A DNA stretch of 53,924 nucleotides from Candidatus Protochlamydia sp. (GTDB lineage: Bacteria > Chlamydiota > Chlamydiia > Chlamydiales > Parachlamydiaceae). This document shows, one piece after another, positions 34,462 through 43,938 of this stretch. The stretch is taken from positions 1 to 53,924 of the forward strand of contig JACDAQ010000002.1 in NCBI GenBank assembly GCA_013695355.1, read 5' to 3'. Position 1 is the stretch's first letter. Every line of letters begins with the position of its first letter. Made by a program: the position numbers and the translations under genes. A model generated the notes under the pieces. That model was not told the DNA's origin. It did no database searches and was given only the letters and a program-made list of their open reading frames with translations.

Positions 34462-37065
34462 ATGAACCAGAATTTTACAGACAGCGTTAATGAAGCCTTA
34501 CAAACAGCTTTTGCAGAAGCCCAACGCCTAAATCAGACTGAAGTCACTGAAAATCATCTTCTATGGGCATTTTTAAAAAATAAGGAAGGCTATTTCAATT
34601 CCATTTTGGAAGATTTAGGAACAAATCCAAATAAGCTTTTTAGAGAAGTGGAAGAAAGCATTTCACACCTGCCGACCTTTTCAGGAGGAGGTATTCAATC
34701 CCCCAACCCTTCTCGCAGTTTGCAAGCCCGCATCGTGGATGCCCAAAATATTGCCTCTAGCTGGAAGGACTCTTATACAAGCGGCGACCATTTTTTGCTT
34801 TCTTACTGGAAAAATGGCGGTGATCCCTTCGCCCGCTGGAAACAAACGACTTCTGTTACTTTGGAAGACTTAGAAAACCATATTAAAAAAATTCGAGGGG
34901 ACCGCCATATAGACTCTCCCGGAGGAGAAGCTAACTTACAGGCCTTGGAAAAATATTGCAAAAATCTAACAGAACTTGCCCGAAAAGGGAAGCTCGATCC
35001 AGTGATCGGAAGGGATGAAGAAATTCGCCGTACCATGCAGGTCCTTAGCCGCCGCACAAAAAACAATCCGATGCTAATTGGGGATCCGGGGGTCGGCAAA
35101 ACGGCCATTGCGGAAGGATTGGCCCAAAGAATTGTCCAACAGGATGTCCCAGATTCTTTAAAAAATAAGCAGCTCCTTGCACTAGACATGGGAAGCCTGA
35201 TAGCAGGAACAAAATATCGGGGAGAATTTGAAGAGCGTCTAAAAGGGATCTTACAGGATATCGAAAAAAGTGAGGGGCAGGTCATTCTTTTTATCGACGA
35301 AGTGCATACATTAATTGGTGCAGGAGCATCGGAGGGAGCTATGGATGCGGCCAATCTTCTAAAGCCGGCCCTAGCAAGAGGTACTTTGCATTGCATTGGA
35401 GCGACGACGCTTAACGAATACCAAAAGCATATCGAAAAAGATGCAGCCTTGGAAAGAAGGTTCCAGCCTATTTTAATCAATGAACCGAGCGTTGAAGACT
35501 CCATTGCCATTTTAAGGGGGTTACGGGAAAGGTATGAAATTTTCCATGGGGTACGCATCACAGAATCGGCCATTCATGCAGCTGTCACACTCTCTTACCG
35601 CTATATCTCTGACCGCCGTCTGCCTGATAAAGCAATTGATTTGATTGACGAAGCCGCAAGCTTAATCCGGCTTCAATTAGGAAGCCGCCCCCTCCCCATC
35701 GACAATAAGGAACGGGAGCTGGCCGGGTTGATCGTCGAACAGGAAGCTATGAAAAGAGAAAGTAGCCCCCTGGCTAAAAACGAAGTTGAAAAGCTCGAAA
35801 AAAGGATTTCTCAGATCAAAGAAGAATTGAATATTCTTAAAGGGCAGTGGGAGCAGGAAAAAAAAATTATCGAATCGCTTAAGGAAAAAAAGGACCGTTT
35901 TGAAAAATTGCGATTTGAAGAGGAAGCAGCTGAAAGAAAAGCGGACTATAACAGAGTAGCTGAATTACGCTATAATCTGATCCCGCAGCTGCAAAAAGAC
36001 ATTTACGAAACGCAGGAACAGCTTAACAGCAAATCTAACCGCCTGCTCCAAGAAGAAGTAGATGAGAACCTTATTGCTGAAATTGTTTCCAAATGGACAG
36101 GCATTCCGGTGAGTAAAATGCTGGAAGGAGAAGCTGAGCGCCTCTTACATCTAGAAAAGGAGCTGGAAAAGCGGGTCGTTGGGCAAGATATGGCCATCAG
36201 GGCTGTCAGTGATGCCATTCGCCGTTCAAGATCAGGACTAAGCGACCCTTCAAGGCCAATGGGAGTATTTCTGTTTTTAGGGCCTACGGGGGTCGGTAAA
36301 ACTGAGCTAGCCAAGGCCCTTGCCGTGCAATTATTTAATCAGGAAGAAGCTTTGATCCGCTTAGACATGTCAGAGTACATGGAAAAACATACCGTTTCTA
36401 AATTAATCGGTTCTCCACCAGGCTATATAGGGTACGATGAAGGGGGTCAGTTAACCGAAGCTCTCAGAAGGCGCCCTTATTCGGTCGTTTTATTCGATGA
36501 AATTGAGAAAGCCCATCACGATGTCTTTAATATTTTGCTCCAGGTATTCGATGACGGACGCTTGACCGATAGCAAAGGACGTGTTGTCAACTGTAAAAAT
36601 TCCCTATTTATCATGACATCAAATCTCGGGTCCGACCGTTTGCTTGAAAAAATGGAGCATCAGCGACAATCTCTTTCTAAAGAAGAAATTATGCTAGTTT
36701 TGGATCCCGTGATCAAAAATCATTTCAGGCCCGAATTTCTCAACCGTCTGGATGATATCCTCCCATTCCTTCCTTTAAGAGAGAGGGACATGGAGAAAAT
36801 AGTCCTAATTCAACTCGATTTACTGTCCAAGCGGCTGCATGAAAGGGATGTAGAATTAACTTGGACCCCTCAGGTTGTGGCCCATTTGGCTAAAGAGGGT
36901 TACGATCCCCATTTCGGGGCCCGTCCTTTAAAGCGTTATATTCAACAGGAAGTAGTGAACCAACTTTCAAAGGCAATCCTAGAGGGAAGAATTTCACCAC
37001 ATAGCAATGTTGCACTTGAGCTAAAAGGCGAGGAAATAGTTTTTAAAAATATGCTATCCAAGTAA
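34462..37065 (+). CDS. clpB: ATP-dependent disaggregase ClpB
   Basis: A full-length 867-residue Hsp100 protein. It has an N-terminal Clp repeat domain (about 1-145) and AAA module 1 with Walker A GDPGVGKT (about 208-215) and [13 protein letters not shown] coiled-coil middle domain (about 400-525, rich in Glu, Lys and Arg) follows, and AAA module 2 with GPTGVGKT (about 607-614) and [10 protein letters not shown]. The middle domain identifies ClpB rather than ClpA or ClpC. It rescues aggregated proteins in the cytosol together with DnaK. It stands alone, with a hairpin overlapping its stop codon. Confidence 0.97.
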   Translation: MNQNFTDSVNEALQTAFAEAQRLNQTEVTENHLLWAFLKNKEGYFNSILEDLGTNPNKLFREVEESISHLPTFSGGGIQSPNPSRSLQARIVDAQNIASSWKDSYTSGDHFLLSYWKNGGDPFARWKQTTSVTLEDLENHIKKIRGDRHIDSPGGEANLQALEKYCKNLTELARKGKLDPVIGRDEEIRRTMQVLSRRTKNNPMLIGDPGVGKTAIAEGLAQRIVQQDVPDSLKNKQLLALDMGSLIAGTKYRGEFEERLKGILQDIEKSEGQVILFIDEVHTLIGAGASEGAMDAANLLKPALARGTLHCIGATTLNEYQKHIEKDAALERRFQPILINEPSVEDSIAILRGLRERYEIFHGVRITESAIHAAVTLSYRYISDRRLPDKAIDLIDEAASLIRLQLGSRPLPIDNKERELAGLIVEQEAMKRESSPLAKNEVEKLEKRISQIKEELNILKGQWEQEKKIIESLKEKKDRFEKLRFEEEAAERKADYNRVAELRYNLIPQLQKDIYETQEQLNSKSNRLLQEEVDENLIAEIVSKWTGIPVSKMLEGEAERLLHLEKELEKRVVGQDMAIRAVSDAIRRSRSGLSDPSRPMGVFLFLGPTGVGKTELAKALAVQLFNQEEALIRLDMSEYMEKHTVSKLIGSPPGYIGYDEGGQLTEALRRRPYSVVLFDEIEKAHHDVFNILLQVFDDGRLTDSKGRVVNCKNSLFIMTSNLGSDRLLEKMEHQRQSLSKEEIMLVLDPVIKNHFRPEFLNRLDDILPFLPLRERDMEKIVLIQLDLLSKRLHERDVELTWTPQVVAHLAKEGYDPHFGARPLKRYIQQEVVNQLSKAILEGRISPHSNVALELKGEEIVFKNMLSK

Positions 37066-37078
37066 ACTCCTTGGATAG
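37054..37078 (+). terminator. Hairpin at the clpB stop codon
   Basis: CTATCCAAG and CTTGGATAG form a perfect 9-bp stem around a 7-base loop that contains the clpB stop codon. A T-rich tail (CTTTTTATTTT) follows after about a dozen bases. It may stop transcription from both clpB and the convergent gene ending at 37094. Confidence 0.6.
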
Positions 37079-37093
37079 CCGCTTTGATGCTTT

Positions 37094-37630
37094 TTATTTT
37101 AGGAAATTCCAAAATTTCAGGATTCTCATTACATCAAGCGTTTCGTGCATCCCTTTTCCTATTACAAAATCAGGATGCATGTTTTCCGTTACATGAATAA
37201 GATTATTTAATAGACTAAACTTATCCGCTTCTTCGATAGCTGTTAAAAATGAATCCGCAACAATATAATCTTCCTTTTTTTCACTCAATAGAGTGACGTA
37301 CCTAGACTCTAGCTTTAATGGAGACTGACTGGATATGTCCGCTCCTAATAGACAAATTTCTCCGCTCGCAGTAACTTCAATTTCCCTGGCTTCAATATTT
37401 GCTAAAGCAAGCATCGTAATACATTCTAATTTAAAATCTTTTACATGAATAGGGGATAAAAAAATGACATGGCAATTTTTTGCATCCATTTGAAAAGTAC
37501 CGGTTAGGTCTTGAATTTCATGATCAATTAAAATAATTTTAATATTATTTACTTTAAAGCTAGAGAAACCTTCTTTTTTTATCAAAATTGAATTGTCTAC
37601 TAAGTTATTAACAACATTCATGATATTCAT
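37094..37630 (-). CDS. Unknown protein with strand-rich repeat-like sequence
   Basis: A soluble protein of 178 residues without signal peptide, membrane segment or known motif. Residues about 25-130 alternate short hydrophobic strands (VNNIKIILIDHEIQDLTGTF, ECITMLALANIEAREIEVTA), reminiscent of a small beta-helix or polymer-forming (bactofilin-like) fold. That is a guess. The C-terminus is helical (DSFLTAIEEADKFSLLNNLI). It converges with clpB, and the next gene upstream (37759-38265) has the same orientation. Confidence 0.6.
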   Translation of the reverse strand: MNIMNVVNNLVDNSILIKKEGFSSFKVNNIKIILIDHEIQDLTGTFQMDAKNCHVIFLSPIHVKDFKLECITMLALANIEAREIEVTASGEICLLGADISSQSPLKLESRYVTLLSEKKEDYIVADSFLTAIEEADKFSLLNNLIHVTENMHPDFVIGKGMHETLDVMRILKFWNFLK

Positions 37631-37740
37631 CTAAATTCCTTTAATTTTTTAATTTTTTACACACTTAATAATTTTTTCACATTGCTATAAAATCAATGCT
37701 TAATAGATGATTATTCTAAATTAGAAAAATCAATAAAAAA

Positions 37741-37765
37741 GTTTTAATAATAATATTATTAAAAC
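37741..37765 (-). terminator. AT-rich hairpin terminator
   Basis: GTTTTAATAATA and TATTATTAAAAC form a perfect 12-bp stem with a single-base loop. On the minus strand it is followed by a run of T, as in an intrinsic terminator, and it overlaps the stop codon of the gene ending at 37759. The stem is purely A-T except for its base, so strength is uncertain. Confidence 0.55.
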
Positions 37766-38265
37766 TTTTTAAAAGTATTTTCAAAAAGAGAGGAGAATAA
37801 ATTAGCCCCATTCTTTTTTTTAGAAATTGAAAAATAAAGAGCGAGCAGGCTAATTCCCATAGCAGGGCTCACCAGGCCGATCATACAGCCGATCCCAGCA
37901 ATTAAAGTGTTAAAAAATAATTTCCAGAAGGTTAAGACAGTCTGATTAAGCTCTCGATTAAGTAGAAGCATGAGAACTGCAGCCGCAGAAGTTAATACTG
38001 TAATTAACAAAAGCCCAGTTCCAAAAATCAGGCAAAAAACAAGACCTAAAAAACAAAGGAAACGTAAAGAAATAGAACTTTGTTGATTAGCATTCGTTCC
38101 GGTATTTTTCCCATGCCTCTCTCCGTTTTCTTCGCTTCCATTATTTTCATGGATATTTTCCCTATCGTCCAAAATAATAAATTCAGGGCGTTTATACTGT
38201 ATTTCATTTTTACTATCGGGATTGAGATTTTCCTCCGCATGGGGTTTTTTAAAAAAATCTGTCAT
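37759..38265 (-). CDS. Small membrane protein with acidic, polar N-terminus
   Basis: The 168-residue protein has about 65 polar residues (NSEENGERHGKNTGTN-like composition), then three hydrophobic segments at about 68-90, 92-105 and 117-148, and a basic C-terminus (NTFKKF). I recognise no family. The long hydrophilic N-terminus before clustered membrane segments would also fit an inclusion-membrane or type III-exported protein, but it could equally be an ordinary inner-membrane protein. An AT-rich hairpin marks its end. Confidence 0.6.
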   Translation of the reverse strand: MTDFFKKPHAEENLNPDSKNEIQYKRPEFIILDDRENIHENNGSEENGERHGKNTGTNANQQSSISLRFLCFLGLVFCLIFGTGLLLITVLTSAAAVLMLLLNRELNQTVLTFWKLFFNTLIAGIGCMIGLVSPAMGISLLALYFSISKKKNGANLFSSLFENTFKKF

Positions 38266-38328
38266 TACTAACCTGCGTTCCTAAAGAAGAACTAGAATAG
38301 CACAACGTGATTTTGTATAAAACCTTGA

Positions 38329-39726
38329 TTATTTCTTAAATTTTATTTTATTGATCCCATTCAGGGCAGCCACACGATACCCTTCGGCATAAGTTGGATA
38401 ATTGAAAACATGGTCAATAAAATAATCAAGGTGCGCGTGAAAACTAATTCCCATTTGTCCAATATGAATGACCTCTGTCGCATTTCTACCGATCACATGA
38501 ATTCCCAAAATTTCAAGAGTTTCAGCATGGAATAAAATTTTGAAAAGTCCTGTATTGCTCCCGGCAATATGGCTGCGGGCAATTTCATAATAATGGGCCC
38601 TTCCTACCTCATAGTGAAATCCCCATGCTTTCAATTCTTCTTCGGTATATCCGCAGCTTGAAATTTCAGGAATAGTATAAATACCCACAGGATAAAAAGT
38701 TGGAAAATGATGCGTTTGCGCCCCGCACGCGTGGCGCGCCGCCAGACGTCCTTGTTCCATGCTGGTTGAAGCGAGGCAAGGCCCTCCAATGACATCTCCT
38801 ACGGCATAAATATGGGAGACTTTAGTCTGGAACAATGCATTTACCGGAATGTAACCTTTTGCATCTGTTTGAATGCCTGTATTTTCCAAGTGTAAGGCTT
38901 CAATATTTGCAACCCTTCCTAAGGCATATAACAGCACATCGGCCTCTAAAGAAGTTCCGTCCTTAAATTTAACGTAAGCATGGTCTTCAATCCGGGCAAT
39001 CTCAACAGGTTCTTTCCTTCCTAAAAATTTGAGTCCTATATCTGTAAGTGCGGTCTGCAAATGGATTCCAATTTCGGCATCAAGCAAAGGAAGCATGTGC
39101 TCACGCCTATCGATCACAGTGACTTCCGTACCAAGAGCAGCAAAAAAACTGGCATATTCTGATCCAATGATTCCTCCTCCTAATACAATCATGCTTTTAG
39201 GGACTTTACCAATCTGAAGCAGCGTAGTGGAGTCTAAAATCACATCACAATCAAAAGGCACATCTTTTGGCTGTCTAGGATTTGAGCCGGTAGCAATAAT
39301 AAAAATATCCGCTTTAATCTGATATTTTAAGCGGTAATTGCTATCGACAACAATGACAGTGTTTTGATTTTCAAATCGGGCCGAACCTTGTAAAACCTGG
39401 ATACCATTTTTTTTAAATTGCCTTGTAACAATATTTCTTTCTTCTTTGATGACCGAATGCAGTCTAAAATTCAACTCATTGATTGTAACATCAGGCAGTA
39501 CATACTCTTTTCCTTCAAAATGACGGTCGTAAAAGCGGGTCAGGTCAACAACTGCCTCTCTGAAAGTTTTAGAAGGAATTGTTCCCGAATAGAGGCAGGC
39601 CCCTCCCAATTCAGGCTCTCTTTCAACCACAGCGACCTTTTTGCCAAGCTTGGCAGCCTGAATGGCCGCCTTTTGACCCGCCGGGCCCGACCCTATCACC
39701 ACAAGATCGACTTTAATTTCTTCCAT
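38329..39726 (-). CDS. sthA: Soluble pyridine nucleotide transhydrogenase-like flavoprotein
   Basis: The 465-residue flavoprotein belongs to the disulfide reductase family. FAD-binding GSGPAG is at 12-17, NAD(P)-binding LGGGIIGSEYASFFAALG lies near 180-197, the second FAD motif is IYAVGDVIGG, and a dimerisation domain fills the C-terminus. The usual redox-active CxxxxC is changed: GGACLYSGTIPSKT keeps C44 but has T49 in place of the second Cys. This is the signature of Si-specific transhydrogenase (SthA), not lipoamide dehydrogenase or mercuric reductase. It would balance NADH and NADPH in the cytosol. It is a monocistronic gene. Confidence 0.9.
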   Translation of the reverse strand: MEEIKVDLVVIGSGPAGQKAAIQAAKLGKKVAVVEREPELGGACLYSGTIPSKTFREAVVDLTRFYDRHFEGKEYVLPDVTINELNFRLHSVIKEERNIVTRQFKKNGIQVLQGSARFENQNTVIVVDSNYRLKYQIKADIFIIATGSNPRQPKDVPFDCDVILDSTTLLQIGKVPKSMIVLGGGIIGSEYASFFAALGTEVTVIDRREHMLPLLDAEIGIHLQTALTDIGLKFLGRKEPVEIARIEDHAYVKFKDGTSLEADVLLYALGRVANIEALHLENTGIQTDAKGYIPVNALFQTKVSHIYAVGDVIGGPCLASTSMEQGRLAARHACGAQTHHFPTFYPVGIYTIPEISSCGYTEEELKAWGFHYEVGRAHYYEIARSHIAGSNTGLFKILFHAETLEILGIHVIGRNATEVIHIGQMGISFHAHLDYFIDHVFNYPTYAEGYRVAALNGINKIKFKK

Positions 39727-39884
39727 ATTGTACCACCCTATTACCCCTTCATATAAATTTTAAGCTTTTAAAGAAACAATCTTTTGGAGTGAACACGATG
39801 ATTTTATTTATTTTTTTTGAAAAACATATCCTTTTTTTTAAATAGCTGATTTAATGAAAATTAAGCTTAAAAAGGGAGATGGAT

Positions 39885-40316
39885 ATGAAAAAGTGGTTAG
39901 TCGTTGCTAATAGCAGCTTAGCGCGAATCTATAAAATTGAAAAAATGAAGTCCCTTGTTGAAGTTGAATTATTAGAGCATCCCGAAAGCCGCCTGCATAA
40001 TCGTGATTTGAATTCTGATAAACCTGGGAGGGGTTTCGAAAGCGTAGGACACGCACGCCATAGTTTAGAACCGCATTCGAGTCCTCAACAGCTAGAATTC
40101 AATCAATTTGCAAAAGAACTTTCGGTTTATTTAGAAAATGCCCGTAACAACGGGGAATTCGAAAGTCTCTATATCGCAGCAAGTCCTACCTTGCTTGGCC
40201 TTTTGCGGCAATGTTTAGATTCTAATACGGCCAAGCTGGTAAAGGGTGAAGTCGATAAAGATATGACCCATATGAATCCTGATGAAATAATGAAGCATGC
40301 TTCCTTCCTATTCTAG
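39885..40316 (+). CDS. Host_attach (PF10116) / bacterial eRF1-like family protein
   Basis: A 143-residue protein, MKKWLVVANSSLARIYKIEK onward, with the family's RGFES motif, a His-rich centre (HARHSLEPHSSPQQLE) and a C-terminal region with LYIAASPTLLGLLRQCL. The family was named for a role in bacterial attachment to plant cells. Later sequence work placed it with eRF1-type domains thought to act on stalled ribosomes, so a function in translation rescue is equally plausible. I start at ATG 39885, giving a good AGGGAG spacing; ATG 39879 lies too close to it. A hairpin follows the stop. Confidence 0.85.
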   Translation: MKKWLVVANSSLARIYKIEKMKSLVEVELLEHPESRLHNRDLNSDKPGRGFESVGHARHSLEPHSSPQQLEFNQFAKELSVYLENARNNGEFESLYIAASPTLLGLLRQCLDSNTAKLVKGEVDKDMTHMNPDEIMKHASFLF

Positions 40317-40339
40317 TGCTCTCTTACAGTACACTAGAA
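40311..40339 (+). terminator. Hairpin after the Host_attach gene
   Basis: TTCTAGTG and CACTAGAA form a perfect 8-bp stem including the stop codon, with a loop of about 13 bases. No clean T-run follows, so its role as terminator is likely but not certain. Confidence 0.5.
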
Positions 40340-40407
40340 TAGTGGGAGTATGGAATATGGAACACAAAGTATATACCAATTAATTCATAAACTGAGGGCA
40401 GCTTGGT

Positions 40408-40543
40408 GTATACCCGAAGTGAATTTTAAAAATTGAATGGTGGACTGCGCCAAAGCCCCGGGGTTAGCGTATTGAAATTTCAGATCCAATCCCGGGAGCT
40501 TCACGCTAGACCAAATAAATTTTTGAGTTCACTTGGGTATATC
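40408..40543. mobile_element. Palindromic element related to the 161-bp family, divergent type
   Basis: About 136 bp with terminal inverted repeats GTATACCCGAAGTGAA and GATATACCCAAGTGAA (read inward). Inside are CTGCGCCAAAGCCCCGGGG and CCCGGGAGCTTCACGCTAG. These match, in order and spacing, the CTGCGTCAAAGCCTCGGG and GCGAGAGCTTTCACGCTAG blocks of copies A-C. The termini and central stem differ. I infer a related non-autonomous element or a shared conserved core. Confidence 0.7.
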
Positions 40544-40572
40544 CCGAACTCCAGTTAAAATAAGAGTTTAAA

Positions 40573-42081
40573 ATGCTCGATGAATTTTGGAATGAATGGC
40601 GCGAGGGTGGAATTCATGTCAGGGACCATTTGCAATTCGAACTAAAATCAGAATTCATAATCAACCCAACATTACAGAAAAACATTTATAAGCAAGAGCT
40701 TTATTTATTTATTCCAAGCCCTTTGCAAATAAATAAGGATACGTATGGGAAAGGGCAATTTTATTTAGATCAAACTAACTTGATCCGCTATAAAACTCCC
40801 ACAATGAGCATGCAAGAATTAATTGAACCTTCTTTTTTTCTCTCCCCTTTAAATAGAATCCAGACATTAATTTCAACATCTGATTTGAATAAAAATGAGA
40901 TTGAAATCATTGATGAACTTAAATTGTTCGGAAATATATTCAAAGCTGCGCTAAGAGAAAGTTTTTTTCATATTTCTGAAAGCATGGATAAGAGCCAAGC
41001 AACGGATAAAATTTTACTTAATTCATCCATTGAGGCGCTTTGTCAAGAGATAAAAAAAGTATGTGCTTTTTACCGAAATATTCAATTTAGTAATTCACCG
41101 TTACTTTCTCGCCAGCTTAAACATTATTTTCGTTATACAGATGAATACATTAGCGATGGGATCGAAGAATATGGGATTGTTGTTTTAAAACAGTTGCGTA
41201 CAGATGAAATGGAACTTAATACCGCTGAAACAACATTATGCGAACTTTTAGTGCATGAAAAGGAATACAGGCATAGGCACACCTTAGAGTCAAAAGCTTC
41301 TGATAGAACTTTTAATGAGGCTATATTATATAGGCAGGGACTTTTGAATCGCTTCATGTTGGAAGCTCTTAAACTTAATAGTTTTCGTTCATCATTAGAA
41401 GAAAAGCACGGAAATATTTTGGGAGCTTTTGCCGCCGGAATTGCGATGTTTGTTTACATGATGCTTTTGTTTTGGCATACCTCTGGCTTTGTGATCAATT
41501 CCTACCCTTTTATTATGTTTGCAGTAATTTTCTATATTTTAAAAGATCGTTTGAAAGAAGGACTAAAAAAAATTTACTATAAGCAAGCTTACCGCTGGTT
41601 TCCCGATTATTCGACAAATATTTTGACCCCTAAAAATTTTAAAATCGGCCATTTAACAGAAAATTTTACAATTATTGATCAAAAACAGCTGCCTCCAGGC
41701 TTTTTAGATATAAGAAACCAGCATTTTAATGAAGAATTACTTGCCCTTAACCGGCATGAAACGATCATACAGTATAAACAAGAAGTGACCCTTTATCGCC
41801 AGCCTGAAACATTGGAAAATCGGCGCCGTGAATTGACAATGATCTTCAGGCTTAATATTCATTACTTCTTGTTAAGAGCTAGTAACGCTCTTCAGCCTTA
41901 TATCTTGTTGGACCCTAAAACCAAAAGCATGACAGAAAGACTTTTACCCAAAGTTTATCATTTGAATATTATTATTAAAAATAGTTATTTACAGAATAAC
42001 TTGGTTCCTAAAAGTGAAATTAAAAAATTCAGAGTTGTAATAGATAAAGCAGGAATAAAACGCGTTGAAGAAATCAAATAA
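40573..42081 (+). CDS. Unknown protein with central membrane hairpin
   Basis: A 502-residue protein without signal peptide. The N-terminal 280 residues are soluble and partly helical. A pair of hydrophobic segments lies near 283-301 and 306-322 (FAAGIAMFVYMMLLFWHTSG, SYPFIMFAVIFYIL), followed by a basic cytosolic stretch (KDRLKEGLKK) and a soluble C-terminal 170 residues. I do not recognise a family. Its last 17 bases overlap the start of the DUF2156 gene, so the two are translationally coupled and likely work together, perhaps in a membrane-linked transfer reaction. Confidence 0.75.
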   Translation: MLDEFWNEWREGGIHVRDHLQFELKSEFIINPTLQKNIYKQELYLFIPSPLQINKDTYGKGQFYLDQTNLIRYKTPTMSMQELIEPSFFLSPLNRIQTLISTSDLNKNEIEIIDELKLFGNIFKAALRESFFHISESMDKSQATDKILLNSSIEALCQEIKKVCAFYRNIQFSNSPLLSRQLKHYFRYTDEYISDGIEEYGIVVLKQLRTDEMELNTAETTLCELLVHEKEYRHRHTLESKASDRTFNEAILYRQGLLNRFMLEALKLNSFRSSLEEKHGNILGAFAAGIAMFVYMMLLFWHTSGFVINSYPFIMFAVIFYILKDRLKEGLKKIYYKQAYRWFPDYSTNILTPKNFKIGHLTENFTIIDQKQLPPGFLDIRNQHFNEELLALNRHETIIQYKQEVTLYRQPETLENRRRELTMIFRLNIHYFLLRASNALQPYILLDPKTKSMTERLLPKVYHLNIIIKNSYLQNNLVPKSEIKKFRVVIDKAGIKRVEEIK

Positions 42082-42931
42082 AAAAGAAAATTTAGATCTT
42101 TCTCATCAATTACTATTGAAAGAGAGGTTTTTAAAATTAAATGCCAATATTTCAGACTTTTCATTTGCAAACCTTTATTTATTTAGGCATTTGCATCACT
42201 ATGAAGTAATTATTGATGAGGAGATATATATTCAGGGGAAAGCCCGTGATGGCACTCCTTTTCTTATGCTTACCTCCTTTCCACCAAGCAATGCCTTATC
42301 GAACATTTTAGCTTTATCAGGTTCGGATAAAATTTTATTTCCGGTTTTAGAAAACTGGCTTCCATTTTTTGAAAATTTTCCTTTTATAATCACCTATAAA
42401 AATGAAGAAAGCGATTACCTGTTTAAAAAAGATAAGTTAGCTTTTTTTCCTGGGCGCCACCTCAGTAAAAAAAGAAATTTGGTCAAGCAGTTTTTTTCTT
42501 TACATCGTGTTGAAACAAAACTTTTAAAAGAAGAACAGTATCAGGAAGGGTTGAAAGTCTTAAATGATTGGCAGAACGGACACACTCTCAAGCCAGAAGA
42601 AACAGATTATTTTCCCTGTAAAGAAGCGCTTGAAAACCTTTCTATTTTAGCATTAGAAGCTAAGATAGTTTATGTGGATGGGATTCCGAGCGGACTCCTA
42701 ATCGGAGAGCGATTGAACCAAAATTGCTATGTGATACACTTTACCAAAGGAAATAAAAGTATTAAAGGGCTTTACCAATTCCTTTATCAAGATTGTGCTC
42801 AATCTCTAGCTGCAAATTTTGAATGGATTAACCTTGAACAAGATTTAGGCTCCCCCGACTTACATCAGGCCAAGCATTCCTATCTGCCTGATAAAATGGT
42901 AAACAAATTCAGGCTTGCGATTCCCACTTAA
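42065..42931 (+). CDS. DUF2156 (phosphatidylglycerol lysyltransferase C-terminal-like) acyltransferase-fold protein
   Basis: A 288-residue protein. The motif FFPGRHLSKKRNLVKQF matches the (G)(K)KxxxxKRN segment of DUF2156, and near the C-terminus INLEQDLGSPDLHQAKHSYL matches the EQDLGxxGLRQAK-type segment. The family has a double GNAT fold; members with a membrane domain transfer lysine or alanine from tRNA to lipids, while stand-alone forms like this one are uncharacterised. The start is TTG 42065 inside the upstream gene, with AGGAAT upstream; no ATG is available near the conserved N-terminus. Coupling to the membrane-hairpin protein suggests a membrane-associated substrate. Confidence 0.8.
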   Translation: MKKSNKKENLDLSHQLLLKERFLKLNANISDFSFANLYLFRHLHHYEVIIDEEIYIQGKARDGTPFLMLTSFPPSNALSNILALSGSDKILFPVLENWLPFFENFPFIITYKNEESDYLFKKDKLAFFPGRHLSKKRNLVKQFFSLHRVETKLLKEEQYQEGLKVLNDWQNGHTLKPEETDYFPCKEALENLSILALEAKIVYVDGIPSGLLIGERLNQNCYVIHFTKGNKSIKGLYQFLYQDCAQSLAANFEWINLEQDLGSPDLHQAKHSYLPDKMVNKFRLAIPT

Positions 42932-42932
42932 G

Positions 42933-43063
42933 TTGGTAGGGCTTCGGAAAGGTAAAGAGCGTCTTAGAACCTTCATAGAACCTATTCAAAATCTATAATC
43001 AGGTTCTGAGGTAAAGGCTAAAAACGCTCTTCTCCGAAAAACTCCGCAGTGCGGATCTACCAA
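42933..43063. repeat. Imperfect 131-bp palindrome between convergent genes
   Basis: The ends read TTGGTAG and CTACCAA. Further pairing is seen between AAGAGCG and CGCTCTT, and between AGAACCT and AGGTTCT in the centre. It overlaps the 3' end of the gene at 43057. It resembles a palindromic insertion unit or a bidirectional terminator. It shares no clear core with the 161-bp family. Confidence 0.5.
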
Positions 43064-43482
43064 TGTTTTATACTTATTATCACATTGGCTGCAACTACTG
43101 AGGCGATCATTACGCCGGCCACTTCAATTGCACGCAATGGTAAATTTGCTATATGGCAGAAAGCCAAAGAACCCGAAATCCATAGCGCGAGTGAAAAAGC
43201 AAGCGTCCCATAGAATTTCCATCCGTCCCCATTTTGCACTTTTACAAAGCGGGAAATTTTGTCTGCTGTATAAAGTAGCGATAAACTAATACCAAAAAGA
43301 GCTGCTGAACCACAATAACGATTTTGCAAATAAGGAAGAGCTTTATCACCCTGCATTTTCAAATGTGTAATGATAAGACCTGCAGTATTCCCCGATTTTT
43401 GCACAAAGGAGCTGCCGCATCCATAAAAATAGGTACAGGCATCTGAAAAACTGGCACTTACAGAAGTTAAATTAAAAGTCAT
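43057..43482 (-). CDS. Small multi-pass membrane protein, tandem trio member 3
   Basis: A 141-residue protein with an AAGGATT ribosome site. About 45 N-terminal residues are amphipathic (SVSASFSDACTYFYGCGSSF), then come hydrophobic segments near 57-75, 88-106 and 115-136. It shares size, layout and orientation with the two genes upstream, so the three are probably distant paralogues in one operon. Unknown family. Paired hydrophobic segments and small size would suit inclusion-membrane proteins. Confidence 0.62.
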   Translation of the reverse strand: MTFNLTSVSASFSDACTYFYGCGSSFVQKSGNTAGLIITHLKMQGDKALPYLQNRYCGSAALFGISLSLLYTADKISRFVKVQNGDGWKFYGTLAFSLALWISGSLAFCHIANLPLRAIEVAGVMIASVVAANVIISIKHW

Positions 43483-43503
43483 TATTAATAATCCTTTTAT
43501 TGA

Positions 43504-43914
43504 TTAGGGTCGAACCCATAAATAGATACAATTGGTTCCAATCGCTAAAGTAGAAGCAATTAGTGGACTTAAGGGAATGTTAAAAGTTGTAATAAAAATA
43601 TAATTGGCGGTTGCGATATATAAAAGCATAGTTGTCAAGATCGAAATTGTTCTCAAATGTCTATCTACAGGCGAGGCATTAATATTAGGAACATATCTAT
43701 TGAAACCCTCCCCAATTAATCTTGCAATTCCAATACTCGTTTCGCATAAAATAACGTTTGCAGCGACCAAACTTGCAAAAGGATGGCTTGCTGCTAATTT
43801 AGTGCCTGCATCTAAAACTTTAACAATATGCCGGCCAAGGCGACCTAATTGAGGTTGGACTTTTTCATTAAAAGCAGTAGTAATAACATCGAAATTAATT
43901 TGCATATTAACCAT
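43504..43914 (-). CDS. Small multi-pass membrane protein, tandem trio member 2
   Basis: A 136-residue protein. The N-terminal 40 residues are amphipathic (MQINFDVITTAFNEKVQPQL from the fourth codon). Hydrophobic segments follow near 42-62 (ASLVAANVILCETSIGIARL), 85-106 and 110-130. No Shine-Dalgarno is visible, so it is probably translated by coupling to the gene upstream, which ends 24 bp away. The pattern of a first membrane segment, a polar linker with RH or ER residues, then two membrane segments is shared with its neighbours. Confidence 0.6.
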   Translation of the reverse strand: MVNMQINFDVITTAFNEKVQPQLGRLGRHIVKVLDAGTKLAASHPFASLVAANVILCETSIGIARLIGEGFNRYVPNINASPVDRHLRTISILTTMLLYIATANYIFITTFNIPLSPLIASTLAIGTNCIYLWVRP

Positions 43915-43938
43915 ATTAATTTATATTTTAGTTTTTAA

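Noticed and set aside
34803-35573. Minus-strand frame of 256 codons inside clpB
   Set aside because: ClpB on the plus strand is intact, with all motifs; the opposite frame has no recognisable features.
38329-39726. Dihydrolipoamide dehydrogenase
   Set aside because: The second Cys of the redox disulfide is Thr49, which points to a transhydrogenase instead.
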